Assembly: GCA_014529385.2 (NCBI GenBank) | Contig: CM043953.1 | Coordinates: 72,751,872-72,815,871 of the forward strand | From: Adiantum capillus-veneris | Taxonomy: Eukaryota; Streptophyta; Polypodiopsida; Polypodiales; Pteridaceae | Direction of reading: 5' to 3' | DNA length: 64,000 bases | Shown: positions 22,900 to 34,059 of the stretch, piece by piece | Numbering within the stretch: the stretch's first letter is position 1 | Layout: every line of letters starts with the position of its first letter | The notes under the pieces: generated by a model | Seen by the model: only the letters and a program-made list of their open reading frames with translations | The model's database searches: none | What the model was told of the DNA's origin: nothing | Program-made: the position numbers and the translations under genes

Positions 22900-24272
22900 T
22901 TGCACATGGCATCAAAGCTCATTGCGTGCACAATGTATGTGACCTAGCTTCCGGTGGAAGCAATTAAGTGAAGTGTATTTGAGAGGGACTCCTTGCACAA
23001 TGTTGTTTTCTCCTTGTGTCTTGGAATCTGAGAAGAAGAAAGAGTTAGATTCTATGTCTCAATGTATTAAAGACAATCAAAATTCATCCATTTAGTAAGC
23101 ACCTTTCTATTGTTGAGATTGAATGCATACAATTCCAGCAAAAGTGGAAGTTCTTCACATGTAAGATCTACCCTGAGCTGTGCAAAAGTTGTGCTTGACA
23201 TTGTCTCCATCATAGTAAGTAAGATGTCTCAAAAGTAGAGCTCCATTGATAAAGGTTTTTTCTCAGGGCTAGACTCTATATCTTGGTTGAGTGGAATAAG
23301 CTGCCCACTCAGAAAATGATATCTAAAATAGTAAAACGACACTATGAAATTTTAAGAGCTTATAATAAACTTGCAAATTATAGTCTTCTTTTGCAAAATG
23401 TAGATTTTGCCTTGTAATTGTTTCCTATCCCAATTATCATCTAAAAAGTACAAACAACTCTCAAACTTGCAAATGAACATTGTTGCGGTAGTTCTTATTT
23501 TCTCATTGAAGAAGAAATCTACAAACACTTCAAGAGGCATAAATAGTGCGAGCCGAACTATTTTTGTGGCAATTGAATACTTGAGGGACTTTTGTATTTC
23601 TTGAAACAACCTATTCCTAAAGCTTTCACTACTTTGCGAAGCTGGCAAAGACCAATCCTTGCTGTCAAAGGATGGAAGTGACAAAGGAGCTACACGACCC
23701 CAACCAAAGGAAGTTCTCGGTTCCAAATATGACATATCATAAAAGAATATTCCATTATCTGTTGCAAGTTCCTTGTGTTGTCTTCCTCGGTACATTTGCT
23801 CACCAATAAATGCATGGAAAGCATCAAAAATCCCAATTATGCTCTCAACTGGTTGCCAATCCGTCCTATTCGATGGATAAATATCTGAAGCATACCAAAA
23901 ATGATATCCACCTCTTCACCTTCGAATATAATCGTGCACTAAATGAGATGCTCAAAATAACTTACAGCTGGGTCGATGCCATGGAAAACTTGGAGAAGAT
24001 GTTTGCAACCTTAAGTCTGCATGCTGGAAAGCATGTTGTATGAGGACCTCTTTCATCTGCTTGCTTTGTGCACACACTTTAAACTCTTTAACTTGTCCCT
24101 TGAAAGCCTCCACAAAATCATTGCGTTGCCTCCTCTTCCTCCTCCTAGTTTGCAGTAGTACCCAACTTCCGATAGTTATTTGAGATGGTATCCATGCTTG
24201 ATCATCTGTAGTATAACTGTTAAAAATGCTAACATAGTCAATGATAGTGCTAGGCATTCGAGAAGTAGTCAT
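22900..24272 (-). pseudogene. gene D: unknown spliced protein starting near the right end
   Basis: An ATG in the context CACACCATGA (24272) opens an exon to 23966 with a basic stretch TRRRKRRQR near residue 45. A donor GTAAGT follows. A second exon (23911 to about 23345) reads GYHFWYASDIYPSNRTDW and later FGWGRVAPLSLPSF and FFFNEKIRTTATMFIC. A third (about 23320-23090) reads YHFLSGQLIPLNQDIE and, after a TGA, TFAQLRVDLTCEELPLLLEL. No family was recognised. It converges on gene C. The basic stretch could be a nuclear signal or DNA contact. Confidence 0.5.
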
Positions 24273-24502
24273 GGTGTGCACTAGATTACACAAAAAAGTC
24301 AGCACAAATATGAAAAAGAGAAGAAAGTTTTAAGAGGGAAGTAGAGCTAATCAAAGTAATATTTGGGCGGGAACATAAATACTAGAGTCTTCAATGAAAG
24401 TTCTGAAATTTGTCGGTACATAGTTAGTACGACTTATGACAGTTATGCCTTGAAAGTGTGAAATTGTGCAATTTGATGAACAAAAATAATATTTTCTCCC
24501 TT

Positions 24503-24567
24503 TTATATAAAAGAGCTTGGCTCCAAAATGTCGATTCTCAACGTAACGTAAGCCTCTTCCTCATTGG
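24503..24567 (-). promoter_or_regulatory. TATA and CCAAT boxes upstream of gene D
   Basis: On the minus strand a TATATAAAAGGG-type box (24512-24501) lies about 235 bases before the ATG of gene D, and GACCAATGAGG (CCAAT at about 24567-24563) lies some 50 bases further upstream. The spacing suits a plant core promoter and places it just inside the right inverted repeat. Confidence 0.55.
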
Positions 24568-24597
24568 TCAAGCACCACTCTCTCTCTAGAACTGGAA

Positions 24598-24629
24598 GGC
24601 CCAAAAGTGAGTCCAACTTTCTCCTAATG
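24598..24629 (-). repeat. right terminal inverted repeat of the 12-kb unit
   Basis: It starts GGCCCAAAAG and ends CTCCTAATG on the plus strand, and is the exact reverse complement of 12719-12750. The promoter elements of gene D lie 30-130 bases inside it. Confidence 0.85.
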
Positions 24630-25589
24630 CATGAGGGCTAATGAGGTGTACAATTCACAAAGTATACAACGGTGACCATCCCATGAACCCCCTCTCATGT
24701 GTCTAAGCAGTATGGCATCAATGTCCTCCATAGTCACTCTCTATGGGGTCATGCTTGATGTCACTCGATGATGCTATGTATCCTTTGATGTAGACCTTGT
24801 ATACGATTTGAAAATCATCGCATCCTGACTCCTTGATGTTATGAGCGATCAATCTGGATGGCTTGATCGAGAAGGATGCCCCAATGAGGGTGTGACTAGA
24901 TAATCTATAATGGACCATCCCAAGTAGTCTCTCTACTATCGTTGTATGGATCCTCTATGTGTAGGTCCTCTTCTCCCATGGGTAGTCTCTTCTTTGAGTC
25001 TACGGATCTCTAGAAATTAGTCACAATCTGAACATGTCCAAGTGCCTTCCGCGTAAAATTGAGGAAGATAGCATTAAGTGGATCCCAAACAAGTTGAAAC
25101 TCTGCAAGCTTCTCCAACTCAAAGAGCTAAAAGGGGGTGTTAGAGTTTTACACCTCTATACTCGGTCCTCATGGAGCTGCTAGTGCCCCTGTATCCCAAG
25201 GATTGATCATGGGGAGTGAGGGCTAGTTTGTGGGTATGTCTAGCCTTTGTGAGAAATTTTTCTCATTTTTTTTATATTCTATCATTATTTTGTCCTCCTT
25301 GTACTAATGGCAGTGTCATTTATGAAAACACATGAATCTCTCATAGCATATCCCTCATAGACTCTATCTCCCCCTCCATGAAGAACCTCATAGGAGCCAG
25401 TCTATGCTTCTCAATCATGATGGCCTAGATCCTACAATGAAATATATGATGTTGATGTGATCAACCATAGAGTTATGGCACTTGGATCGACTAATCTATG
25501 TAGCTCTATCTATGATAACTTTTGTATGATGTCACAATCTTTGACTTAATGCTACTAATGAGTGGTGTCCAAGGCTATTGAGAAAGCTT
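24630..25589. other. flank of the 12-kb unit; possible LTR edge
   Basis: No gene was recognised. At 25129-25137 AAAAGGGGG (polypurine) is followed directly by TGTTAGAGTTTTACACC, which looks like a polypurine tract and the start of a 3' LTR of a plus-strand copia-type element. The other LTR edge was not found and no pol sequence precedes it clearly. Confidence 0.4.
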
Positions 25590-27340
25590 CTTCATTGAAG
25601 GAAAGAAGAAAACCAAGAAGTTGTTGCAGAAAAAGAAGTCCACAACCCCATTGTTGTCTACCAAGAACAAGGAAAAATACTACAAGTAGGGAACGTGTTT
25701 AGGGTGTGGTGAAGTGGGGAATGTCTAATCAAAGTTTCCCAAGAATAAGGAGAAGTTAGAAGAAAGCCAAAAACTTCCAAAGTGGAAGAGGAACAAGTAA
25801 AGAAAGGGAAAACAAAGTATAAACGTGTACCAAACTTCATGGGGATCCTTGAGGATGCAACTACAAAGCTTTGTGTGGCATGGGTCAAAGTACAAGATCA
25901 AGAAGCCCTAATTTTCTTTGACACTGGCACCAAGGACAACTTTATTTAAAGAGAAACTGTGTCTTGCTTATGAATCAAGCCTATAAATATGGAACCACAA
26001 ATAAATATAGTGTTGACAGCACGAGGACATGAAGTCATTCATAATGCCTATCATAGGCAAGCTTTGGGTGCATTGTTAGGGTTACTTAGGGCATGAGGAC
26101 TTCAGCATCATTCCTTTGGAAGGGTGTGATGTAATTTTAGGGATTCCTTGGCATAGTCTGAACAACATCGTGATAGATTTTGGGGCTAAGAAAATTTAGT
26201 TAAAACATAGTAATTGCTAAGAAGTGGTTACCACAGATGTAAAACACAAACGCTAGCCAGTCCCCCTTGTATCGTATTTCACCATTTAAAAATTAACGAC
26301 CACATTTAGGACATCCTTTGGATTGTATGATTATTTGGTGATGCCTTTTGGTCTCAGAAATTCTCCTGCAATGTTCACCAAGTTGATGGATCAAGCTTTA
26401 CAGAGCATAGATAGTTTGTTGACACATTTTTCAACAACATCATTGTTTTCTCCAAATTTGAAGAAGAAACATCAAGAGGGCATTATGAGAACATAGTTGG
26501 TTATCATCTTTCTATCGAAGATACACTTTTTGGGACATATTATTTTATCCAAAGGTGATAACATGGATCCAGCTAAGGCAGTGGCTATTTGATCTTGGCT
26601 TCCTATGAGGAATGTACATGATATAAGGAGATTCTTGGGATTATTATCTTACTATAGGTGGTTCATTTGATAGTTTGTGAAGATTTGCTTCCTCATTGTA
26701 TATCCTGACTCAAAAAGGGGTGCCATTTACTTGGGGACCTTCACAGATTGCATCTTTTTAGAGAATCGAATGACTATTACGCCAGTGTTGAACTTACTAA
26801 CCTTGCAAAAATCTTTTGATGTATATTGTGGCACTTGTGGAAGTTATCTAGGAGTGATGTCAATACAAGAGGGCCACGTCATAGCTTATGAGAGTTGAGC
26901 GCTATCAAAGCTAGATAAGGTTGCACAAATTTATGAAAAAGATCATTGTGCAATTATTCATGATTTGGCTTAGTAAAGGTATTACTTGCTCGGGGTAAAT
27001 TTTATAATGTACATGGATAATTAGAGGTTACAATACTTCTTGTCTCTGGATAAGCTTTCAAAGAAGCATAGAAGCATATGAGGTGGGTGAACATATTGTT
27101 GCAATTTCTTTCTTAGATTTTATATTTGAAGGAAAAGAAGAATGTGGTGACCTTTCTTCACAAGACACCAGATAATCATTGTGATTTTAGTGCATCATCA
27201 GGACTTTGATATGATGTAGGAGCAACATGCTACATACCCAATTTTTGTGCGATCTTTGATAGGCATAGAGTGGGGAGAAAGTTTCACAGTACCCTTTTAA
27301 AGAAGGATGTTTGACTCAAAAGACCATGTTATGTGTGACT
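25590..27340 (+). pseudogene. decayed Ty3/gypsy element: zinc knuckle, protease, RT, RNase H
   Basis: On the plus strand a Lys-rich stretch and CLGCGEVGN (zinc knuckle, near 25690) are followed by the protease block ALIFFDTGTKDNFI (25905-25950). RT appears at FGLYDYLVMPFGLRNSPAMF (26305-26370); the fingers are missing, so there is a deletion between protease and RT. The catalytic block reads FFNNIIVFSKF (near 26425), with both aspartates changed to asparagine. Then come MDPAKAVAI, RRFLGLLSYYRWFI, an RNase H trace (GSYLGVMSIQEGHVIAYES, 26835-26895) and a possible start of the integrase zinc domain near 27300. Stops and frameshifts are many. Confidence 0.8.
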
Positions 27341-28189
27341 CAAGTCTGAGTAAATGGTGTTTGAAGTGCACGAATGAGAGGGTCTTGCAATTGGTATCTC
27401 ATACATGAGACTCCTGAACGTTGATGCAATCCTGGCATTCTCCGTCAATCTTACCATCTCAGTCAAATTTGGCTCACAATTCCACTCGTGGAAATCATCT
27501 TGACACCTTGACTCCGATCCCTCGAATCCATCCTTGTGTCCATCGCATGTCACATGCGTACCAAAAGCATATGTATATCCTGAACCCTATGTGTCAAGAG
27601 CAATTTCTAGCTCTAGCTAGCACACATCAGCCTCTAGCCTAAGTATCCATGGTTGACTAAATTCTCAATGCTCAAGCCATCCATATCCATCATCATATCC
27701 GCAAATGACAAGCCTTGCTACACAATTGGCTCAACAACCAACTAGAGCATCATGCAGTCTATCTACAAAGGAGACACGCCTCGTCTCTCTACATGTCTGC
27801 ATACTCACAAAGACTGTGCCATCTCAAACATGATGTACTCACATTGCATGAATTACGCGAGGACTAACACCTCGTGCTATCACTAGCTATCCATGATGCA
27901 ATCTAAAATAATTCTTATGCAACACCTCCTAACATTCTCTGTCTTGTAACTGACTCATAGAGATCAAGATGTGTCAAACCTAGCACATGGTGTACATCAT
28001 GCAGTATGTATGATGCACTACGCAGCAAAAATAGTTTGACATCTCCTCCACCAACTATGTCTAGCTAAACCATCAGCTAGACGCACATGTCCAAAGCATA
28101 GCACTAGCATCCGTGTTAAACCACTCATCACGACTTGACATGACTTGAAACCTAGAACTCTCATCTAATATCCAAAATGTGGAGGTAAT
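27341..28189. other. no recognised gene
   Basis: This stretch lies between the plus-strand gypsy relic and the minus-strand copia gag, which point towards each other. Neither strand gives a recognisable pol domain, although copia pol would be expected here on the minus strand. Confidence 0.4.
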
Positions 28190-28926
28190 GTGTCATCAAC
28201 CGACATAAGAAATTCAATAATAAACATAGAAGCAAACTCTTCATCTTTGTCATGTGTAGCCTTATACACTACATCTGCTCCCACATTAGTCAAAGTGATA
28301 ATATATGTCTTCTGTTGTCTCATCCATCAAAACAACGCTTGTGTACATGCCCTGTACTATGACCACAATGCCAATATACAATGTGTGTTTGTCTGTAAGA
28401 TAATCCTTTGATTGTAGGCACCTCTCTAGACTCATCTGTGCCAAAAGCATTGCACAATCTTTACCATAAATCTCTAGTTGTACATGCATCCAAACCAATG
28501 TGATAGATTGACTCACCAAGGTTTAACATGATCATCAAGCGTGCATGCTCATCCAAGTCCTCCCACTCATCATCAATCATAGTCCCTGACCTAGCATTTG
28601 TGCCCTACAATAAAAACAATTGTCCCAATTGAGTCAATGCATCACGAATACCTGCTTTCCAATGCTTGCAGTATGAGCCATCAAACCTCCCAACAAGCTT
28701 GCTCAGCCATAGGCAAAACAGCTCTAGCAGCAGCAATCCTGCTGCCAAAACCTGCAACATCCTTAACCTCCCTTGTATCCTCAGAACCGAGACGTACACC
28801 AATGCCATGCACAACATTCCACATGCCCTTTGACACAAGAACATGTTGCATCATGTAAGCCCACATTGGGTAATTGTCCCCATCCCAACAGCAAACATCT
28901 TAACACATCTTGTTGTTGTCAGCCAT
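28190..28926 (-). pseudogene. Ty1/copia Gag fragment
   Basis: On the minus strand ATG at 28926 starts MADNNKMC, a stop, then DVCCWDGDNYPMWAYMMQHVL and SKGMWNVVHGIGV. This is the typical start of a plant copia Gag (short Asp/Asn-rich lead, NYxxWxxxM, then LW..V). It ends at a TGA near 28675 and traces continue in other frames to a zinc-knuckle-like CGHSTGHVHKRCFD near 28350. It lies 350 bases after the primer-binding site, as expected. No protease, integrase or RT was found after it. Confidence 0.75.
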
Positions 28927-29274
28927 GGCGAATGCCTACATTTGATGTGAAAAATGTCCGAAAATAAAAGAAATGAAGTGGGAATAACACGTGCTATATA
29001 GAACAACCCATCGAAGACTATAGGTGACTTATTATGCAATAAATAGCACTGATAGAAATTATGCACAAAATAACAAAACTGCATGCACAGTACTGCCTGT
29101 AGTGGATACGAAGGCTGAAACAAGCCTGAATGGAAAATCTAAACATATCAATCTTTAGAGCTCTCCCAAAGTATTTGTTGACCTACTGACGCTCACCAAA
29201 GCTCACAAAAATCAAAGAAAGTGAGCAGGCATGTGCTGGCAATGCTAGCGACTAAGCCCGGGAGGACGCAACCT

Positions 29275-29286
29275 GCTCTGATACCA
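29275..29286 (-). promoter_or_regulatory. tRNA-iMet primer-binding site
   Basis: The minus strand reads TGGTATCAGAGC, the classic complement of the 3' end of plant initiator methionine tRNA, two bases after the LTR edge. It primes minus-strand synthesis of the copia element. Confidence 0.9.
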
Positions 29287-29288
29287 AT

Positions 29289-29900
29289 TGTTGGAAATAG
29301 GGTTGCAGGGAAACGCACACAGCTTGGAGAAGATTAAGGAAGCTCAAGGCACACAATAGAGAGTAGTATTACTCATTGTGCAATCGAAAGATAAGTTAGC
29401 CCTAGAGTGATGGGCGTATATACAATGCACAGGGGGGAAAACCTCCTAGTGAGGGAAAAACTGCCCCGGCGGTCCTAAGTGTGTTCACACACATCACTAC
29501 CACATGTATATGGTAGCAGCTCCTAGGAGGGAAAGAGATGAAAATCCAAGCAATTTTGTTATGCACTCAAGCCATTAGATTCTACTTCTTCCACCGTATT
29601 TGTAAGGCTAGGAACAGCTAATTGTTTGTCTAGGATCTATTGCTAGCTAGCTACTCAGAGATTATCCAAGAAAGTAGAGAAACTGTTATTGGGATTGGAA
29701 AAAGCAAGATCTTAGATGAGTGGAATAGTGTAACTCTCACCGTCAAGTCTATGACAATCTAATGTTGGCAAGGTTGGGGCTCCTTGTGTAAAGCGTGATC
29801 ATTGGTTTCCTTGGGAATGTATGTGGCCATGGCTCTAATTGAGCATGGTGTTAATGTAATGGTTTTCTTTTTTTAATATAACCTCTCACAAATTGTGAGA
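29289..29900 (-). mobile_element. 5' LTR of the copia element (inner edge certain, outer edge not)
   Basis: On the minus strand the LTR ends CCCTATTTCCAACA, directly before ATTGGTATCAGAGC. The outer edge is not resolved; a matching TGTTGG start was not found, so 29900 is approximate. Nothing else was recognised up to 30290. Confidence 0.55.
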
Positions 29901-30295
29901 TTAGCAAAAACAAAACGTATTGGGAGATTTCTTCCTTGCCTCCATTGAAAACAAGTCAGAGCTTACTTTGCCAACCCTTATTAAACATATACTCCTATGA
30001 GTCCAATCCAAGTATTACACCTTAAGATAGACCCTCATTCCTGATTCCAATCCAAGATATTAAATCTCAAGGTAGACCCTCATTCCATGCTCACTAAAAA
30101 GAGCCCATATTTCTTGACCCTACCCCTTGGAAGTTTCACTCCTTATAGAAAGGGACGCGTCGCTAATGAGTGAAGAGTGTGGGAAAATTCCCTACAAATC
30201 ACCCTCCTCTTTATGCTTATATAAGTATGAATTAAATAAATTACTATGCCCCTATCCTATATATATAGGTGAAATTTTCATATCCTGGTCACTGG

Positions 30296-30930
30296 TCACA
30301 TCGACCAGCTTGATGTCCCTCTCATGAGGCTTGGCATCTCTTGTGAAACGCCTCCAGGGTTGTCTTGACCACTTGATTGCAGGCAATTTCTACCCCAAGG
30401 CAGTTTCGGGCAATGACCAATTCTGTGACATTTGTAACATGCATTGGGAAACAATGCAAGCACCATCTCTTGCCGGAGGGTTCCCAATCTACCCATGTTA
30501 AGATCCAAATATGCTGGGATTGGCATGCTCAAGTTCCACAGTAAGCGAACCTTTATATCCAAGCCCCCTCTTACCCGTTTCCACTTTGGGATGAACAACA
30601 CTCGGCCCAACATAGAAGCAATGGAGTCCACATATTCCTAGAGCCAAATAGGGAGGTTCTTAAGTGTACCCCATACCGAACACTAGTCCATAAACTCTTT
30701 GCTTGGGTAGAACTTGGGCGTCCAAGGCATCGCATCAGCAAAGTGGGATACTCCCCAAATGCCTCCTCTGATAACCAAATCTTGAAGAGTTTGCTCAAAA
30801 ACACAATCTGCCACATAGAAGCCTTTTCCCACTTGAACTGGCAATCATGCCTTTGGTTCACACCATCCCACGGGTGGGGCTTCAATCTGAACGGGAAGGA
30901 CAACGGAGGAACGCGCGCTAAAAAGGCTCA
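30296..30930 (-). pseudogene. L1-type LINE ORF1 fragment (DUF4283-like plus zinc knuckle)
   Basis: On the minus strand MPWTPKFYPSKEFMD is followed by VWGTLKNLPIWL and SIASMLGRVLFIPKWK. This is the pattern of the DUF4283 domain of plant L1 ORF1 proteins (W-x-P-x-F, V-W-x-x-L-x-N-L-P, then I-x-S-x-L-G). A zinc knuckle CYKCHRIGHCPK follows near 30420. ORF1 binds the LINE RNA. Stops and one frameshift interrupt it. ORF2 is not attached, so it is a fragment. Confidence 0.7.
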
Positions 30931-31743
30931 AGACTTAGCTTAGCTTCAAGGGAAAAATCATGTTGAGTACCTATGGAAGCACGCTTACAAGGTCCATAAA
31001 AGGAAGCACCCTAATAAAAGCAAAATAAAACCGCGCTTACTACCAAAAGCAATAAGCGCGCTGGGTGTTACGAGTCGCGTTCTACCCGGCTTGCAAATGC
31101 TTTCGCTACGTCGTCCCGCAGCTCCAGCTGAGTGAAGTCTATGACACACCACCTCTTGAGTGTAGGCCAAGAGCTGTGAAGATTTGGCAGAACTTAACAC
31201 TAGCGATCGGCTCTTGGCCAACCAACTCACCTCATCGCCAGCGACCACTAGATCTCCTCAGCTCATGCACTCCCCGTTACAACACAACTTCGATCCAATC
31301 CCTCAAAGCTCAAAACTTTTGTTGCACACCTCCACCTACGACCCTCATCAAAAGCTACACAAAGTGAGATTTTACAATAGTAAACTACTAGTCTTGATTT
31401 TTTTATAAAAAAAAACCTTTTGTCAAAGTACAAAACAAATAGGCGAACTTCTTATCTTTTTTCTTTGTTTTGCAAAACCCACAATATATGGGTAAGTAAA
31501 GTAGCAAAACCAAAATATTACGTGATATTTCGTGCTCAACTAGAGCTTCTTATCTTACCTCCATCAAAGAAGAAAGTGATTGAAAGTAAACACAACTTCG
31601 ACAAGAATGGTCATTTGTTTTATTGCTTCTCGTCAGGATTGGGAATGGAGGGAGCTTTGGAGGGCGCTTTTTTCATATTGCTCAACTGAGAAATTTGAAA
31701 AAAAAACTCGCTTCGCTCCAAAATCAATTTTTGGAGCAAGCTT
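30931..31743. other. no recognised gene
   Basis: Only short open frames without motifs are present on either strand. The base composition shifts from GC-rich (31000-31300) to AT-rich (31370-31740). Confidence 0.4.
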
Positions 31744-31753
31744 TTTTTCTTAA

Positions 31754-31848
<95 letters not shown>

Positions 31849-32030
31849 TCTCTCCCCCCCTCCCCCTTCTCTCTCCTCTCTATGTACATATACGTATATA
31901 TGTATATGTACATAGAGAAAGAGAGAGACAATGGGGGAGAGAGGACATATATATGTATATGTACAAAGAGAGAGAGAGAGAGAGAGAGAGAGAAGGGGGG
32001 AGAGAGGACATATATTATTGTACGCATACT
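31744..32030. repeat. compound microsatellite (CT)n(AT)n(GT)n...(GA)n
   Basis: The block reads (CT)n, (AT)n, (GT)n, then CTCTCTCC-rich sequence, a palindrome around TATGTACATATACGTATA (31880-31915), then GAGA-rich stretches with GGGGGAGAGAGGACATATA occurring twice. The left and right halves are roughly complementary (CT against GA), so the whole can fold back. It lies just past the end of the gene at 32031. Confidence 0.9.
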
Positions 32031-32777
32031 CTACAAGGGGTAAGTACTTCTCCTATTATGAGGTTGATCTACTTCGTTAACATAAGTCTTTAGTAAATCA
32101 AGAATCATAAGTCTGTTTCGCTCATAATTTGGGTGATCCGAGCTCAATAGCTCTTGACATGCTTGAATTGTCGCATCCTTGGACAACAAAGAGAAAGTGC
32201 GAGTAGTAGACTTCACAGCTGGAAACTTGGTCATACCCATGGCATGGCCAAGCCTTGTAGCTATTAGCTTGTGTCCCCGGACCTTTGGAAAGTTTTTCAA
32301 TAGTTGATGTATCAGTTCTGCTGGAACCATATCGGGTAAATTTGCATCAGCCAATGCTGTGAGGCCCAAAGTCCGTAGCTGAGTAGTTGAAAGCACCTCA
32401 CTGAGAGATGGTCGAGGTTGCTGCATATGAAAATGTAATGAGAATGCTGTGCGATTCTTTGAAGAAGCAGGCCTCTTGATTTCATGAGTGATGATTTGCT
32501 GCTTTTCTTTTTTCTGAGCCACTTTTGAATGTTCCTCCTGATCACTGGAAGCACCTAACTTGGAATTTCAATCGGAATCATCAGATGCTGCTGAGTCTGC
32601 TTTGTAGCTCTCATCACTTGGGTCACTGGAGGTAAAGTCATCTATGTCATGGCTACTGCTGCTTGCAGATACTTCATCTGCTTCGCTCTCTGATTCTTCA
32701 ACTAGAGCTTTCCTCCTCTTCAACTCTACCTTTTTCTTGCTACTTCCTTCTTGCTGTTGCTTGCTACCCCCTGCCAT
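32031..32777 (-). pseudogene. unknown protein with acidic Ser/Asp-rich N-terminus, one in-frame stop
   Basis: ATG at 32777 sits in a perfect plant/animal start context (ACCATGGCA). The protein begins GGSKQQQEGSSKKK, has a Lys/Arg-rich block, then about 45 residues of Ser, Glu and Asp, then a TGA at 32568-32570. The same frame stays open to 32031 with a more globular, helix-rich region (TTQLRTLGLTALADANLPD, KVRGHKLIATRLGHAMGM, FSLLSKDATIQAC). No family was recognised. The basic-acidic start suggests a nuclear protein. It could be a host gene copy or a mobile-element protein. Only one defect in 249 codons makes it one of the best preserved frames of the window. Confidence 0.5.
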
Positions 32778-32879
32778 GGTGAGGTCGGATGACAAACAGA
32801 GCCGCTGAGTAGCCAAGTGATGGGAAAGTAGTCAATGTAGACCAAGTTGGATTTTCTTGCTGGATTTTCTTCTGCAAAA

Positions 32880-33330
32880 CGATTTAGGCTGGGGCGAGTA
32901 ATTTAGGGTAGGGGTAAATTCGAACCAGAGTAGGGCAGGGGTAGAGGGTAGGGGCGAATGTGAACTTTTAGAGGGTAGGGCTAGAGAGGTGCCGAGAGAG
33001 GGTAGGGGCGAGAGTGGGAGGTTAGGGGCGAGGGGGGTGCTGTGAGAGGGTAGGGCGAGAGGGGAAGGGTAGGGGCGAGAGGGGTGCTGGGAGAGGGTAG
33101 GGGCACGAGGGGGAGGGTAGGGGCGAGAGGGGGTGTGGGAGAGGGTAGGGGCGAGAGGGGAGGAGAGGGGCGAGAGGGGGTTTAAGTGAGGGTAGGGACG
33201 AGGGTATAGGGTAGGGGCGAGAGGGGGCATGGGAGAGGGTAGGGGCGAGAGGAGAGGATAGGGGCGAGAGGGGGTTTAAGTGAGGGTAGGGGCGAGCAAC
33301 AAGAGGTAGGTAGGGCGAGGGGTTGGGAGA
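32880..33330. repeat. G-rich minisatellite, unit about GGGTAGGGGCGAGAGGGG
   Basis: Some 15 or more imperfect copies of GGGTAGGGGCGAGAGGGG and longer combinations (with GTTTAAGTGAGGGTAGGG) fill about 450 bases. The plus strand has many runs of three to five G and could form G-quadruplexes. It lies directly upstream of the start of the gene at 32031-32777. Confidence 0.9.
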
Positions 33331-34059
33331 CTGTGGTCGGTTAATGGCTTAGGAGTGTGAGCAGGTACAAAGTGTTAACATGTTAACAGGTGCGAAGAGA
33401 AGGTACAAAGTGTTAGTAGATACAACGATAGGATAATTTTTGAGCAGGTACAAAGTTCGAGCAGATACAAAGAGAGGACAATTTTGACTCCAGATAAAGA
33501 AGGGTATTAGTAGATTAAGGTTCCTGCAGCAAAACTGAAATTTTAATGGCACCAAAGGTTTTTGCTGCTATTGGAATCAAGAGGTCTTTGATATTCTTCC
33601 CATAGACAGTATTGCATTGGGAGTCTTATCAAATTCTTGATTACACCTTTTCACTGTAAAAATTGCCATCTAAGCAGAGTCCCCAAGCAGATTCCACTTT
33701 TCAAACTGAACAAACCCACTCCGACGAGAAGCTTGACTGAAAGCTTAACTGGAAGGACCTTAATACTTAACCGCAAATAACACTGAGAATAGAAACAATT
33801 AGAGGAGTGATTGAACTGTAGAAGTTCCTGATAATACCCAATTACCAGGACTTAGTGGAGAAAAGATATCTTAGAGGAAAGGCGGAAACTTACAGACAGC
33901 AGAACCCTAGAGAGTAACAGAACATCCATTCTGGTGAAAAGCTAGTGGGGAGGAGAGCAGAACTGAGACAGTAATAGAACACCCGTTCTGATGGAAAGAT
34001 AGTGGGGAGGAGAGAGATGGGACATAGAACCTACAGATGGCGGAATAGTTGCAGAACCT
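33331..34059. other. no recognised gene; small duplications
   Basis: Words such as GAGCAGGTACAAAGTG recur between 33358 and 33470, and a 50-60 bp imperfect duplication (AGAACAYCCRTTCTG..AGTGGGGAGGAGAG) lies at 33925-34020. This is where the 3' LTR of the element at 34060-40942 should be, but no sequence like its 5' LTR was found. Confidence 0.5.

Larger units (their letters stand above)
12719..24629. mobile_element. 11.9-kb multi-gene element with perfect 32-bp terminal inverted repeats
   Basis: The 32 bases at 12719-12750 (beginning CATTAGGAGAAAG, ending ACTTTTGGGCC) recur as an exact reverse complement at 24598-24629. A chance 32/32 inverted match is not plausible. Between them lie four spliced, decayed genes: A plus, B minus, C plus, D minus, with the outer genes starting near the two ends. 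C encodes a Ulp1-type protease and A looks like a transposase. The flanks CATTA..TAATG are themselves palindromic, so the exact ends and the target duplication (AT or TA are possible) cannot be fixed. The layout fits a large cut-and-paste DNA transposon carrying captured or accessory genes; the superfamily is not identified. An alternative is that the repeats are ends of two facing copies of a smaller element. Confidence 0.65.

Noticed and set aside
12719-24629. Polinton/Maverick-type element
   Set aside because: It has a protease and inverted ends, but I see no protein-primed DNA polymerase B, no retroviral-type integrase, no packaging ATPase and no 6-bp duplication.
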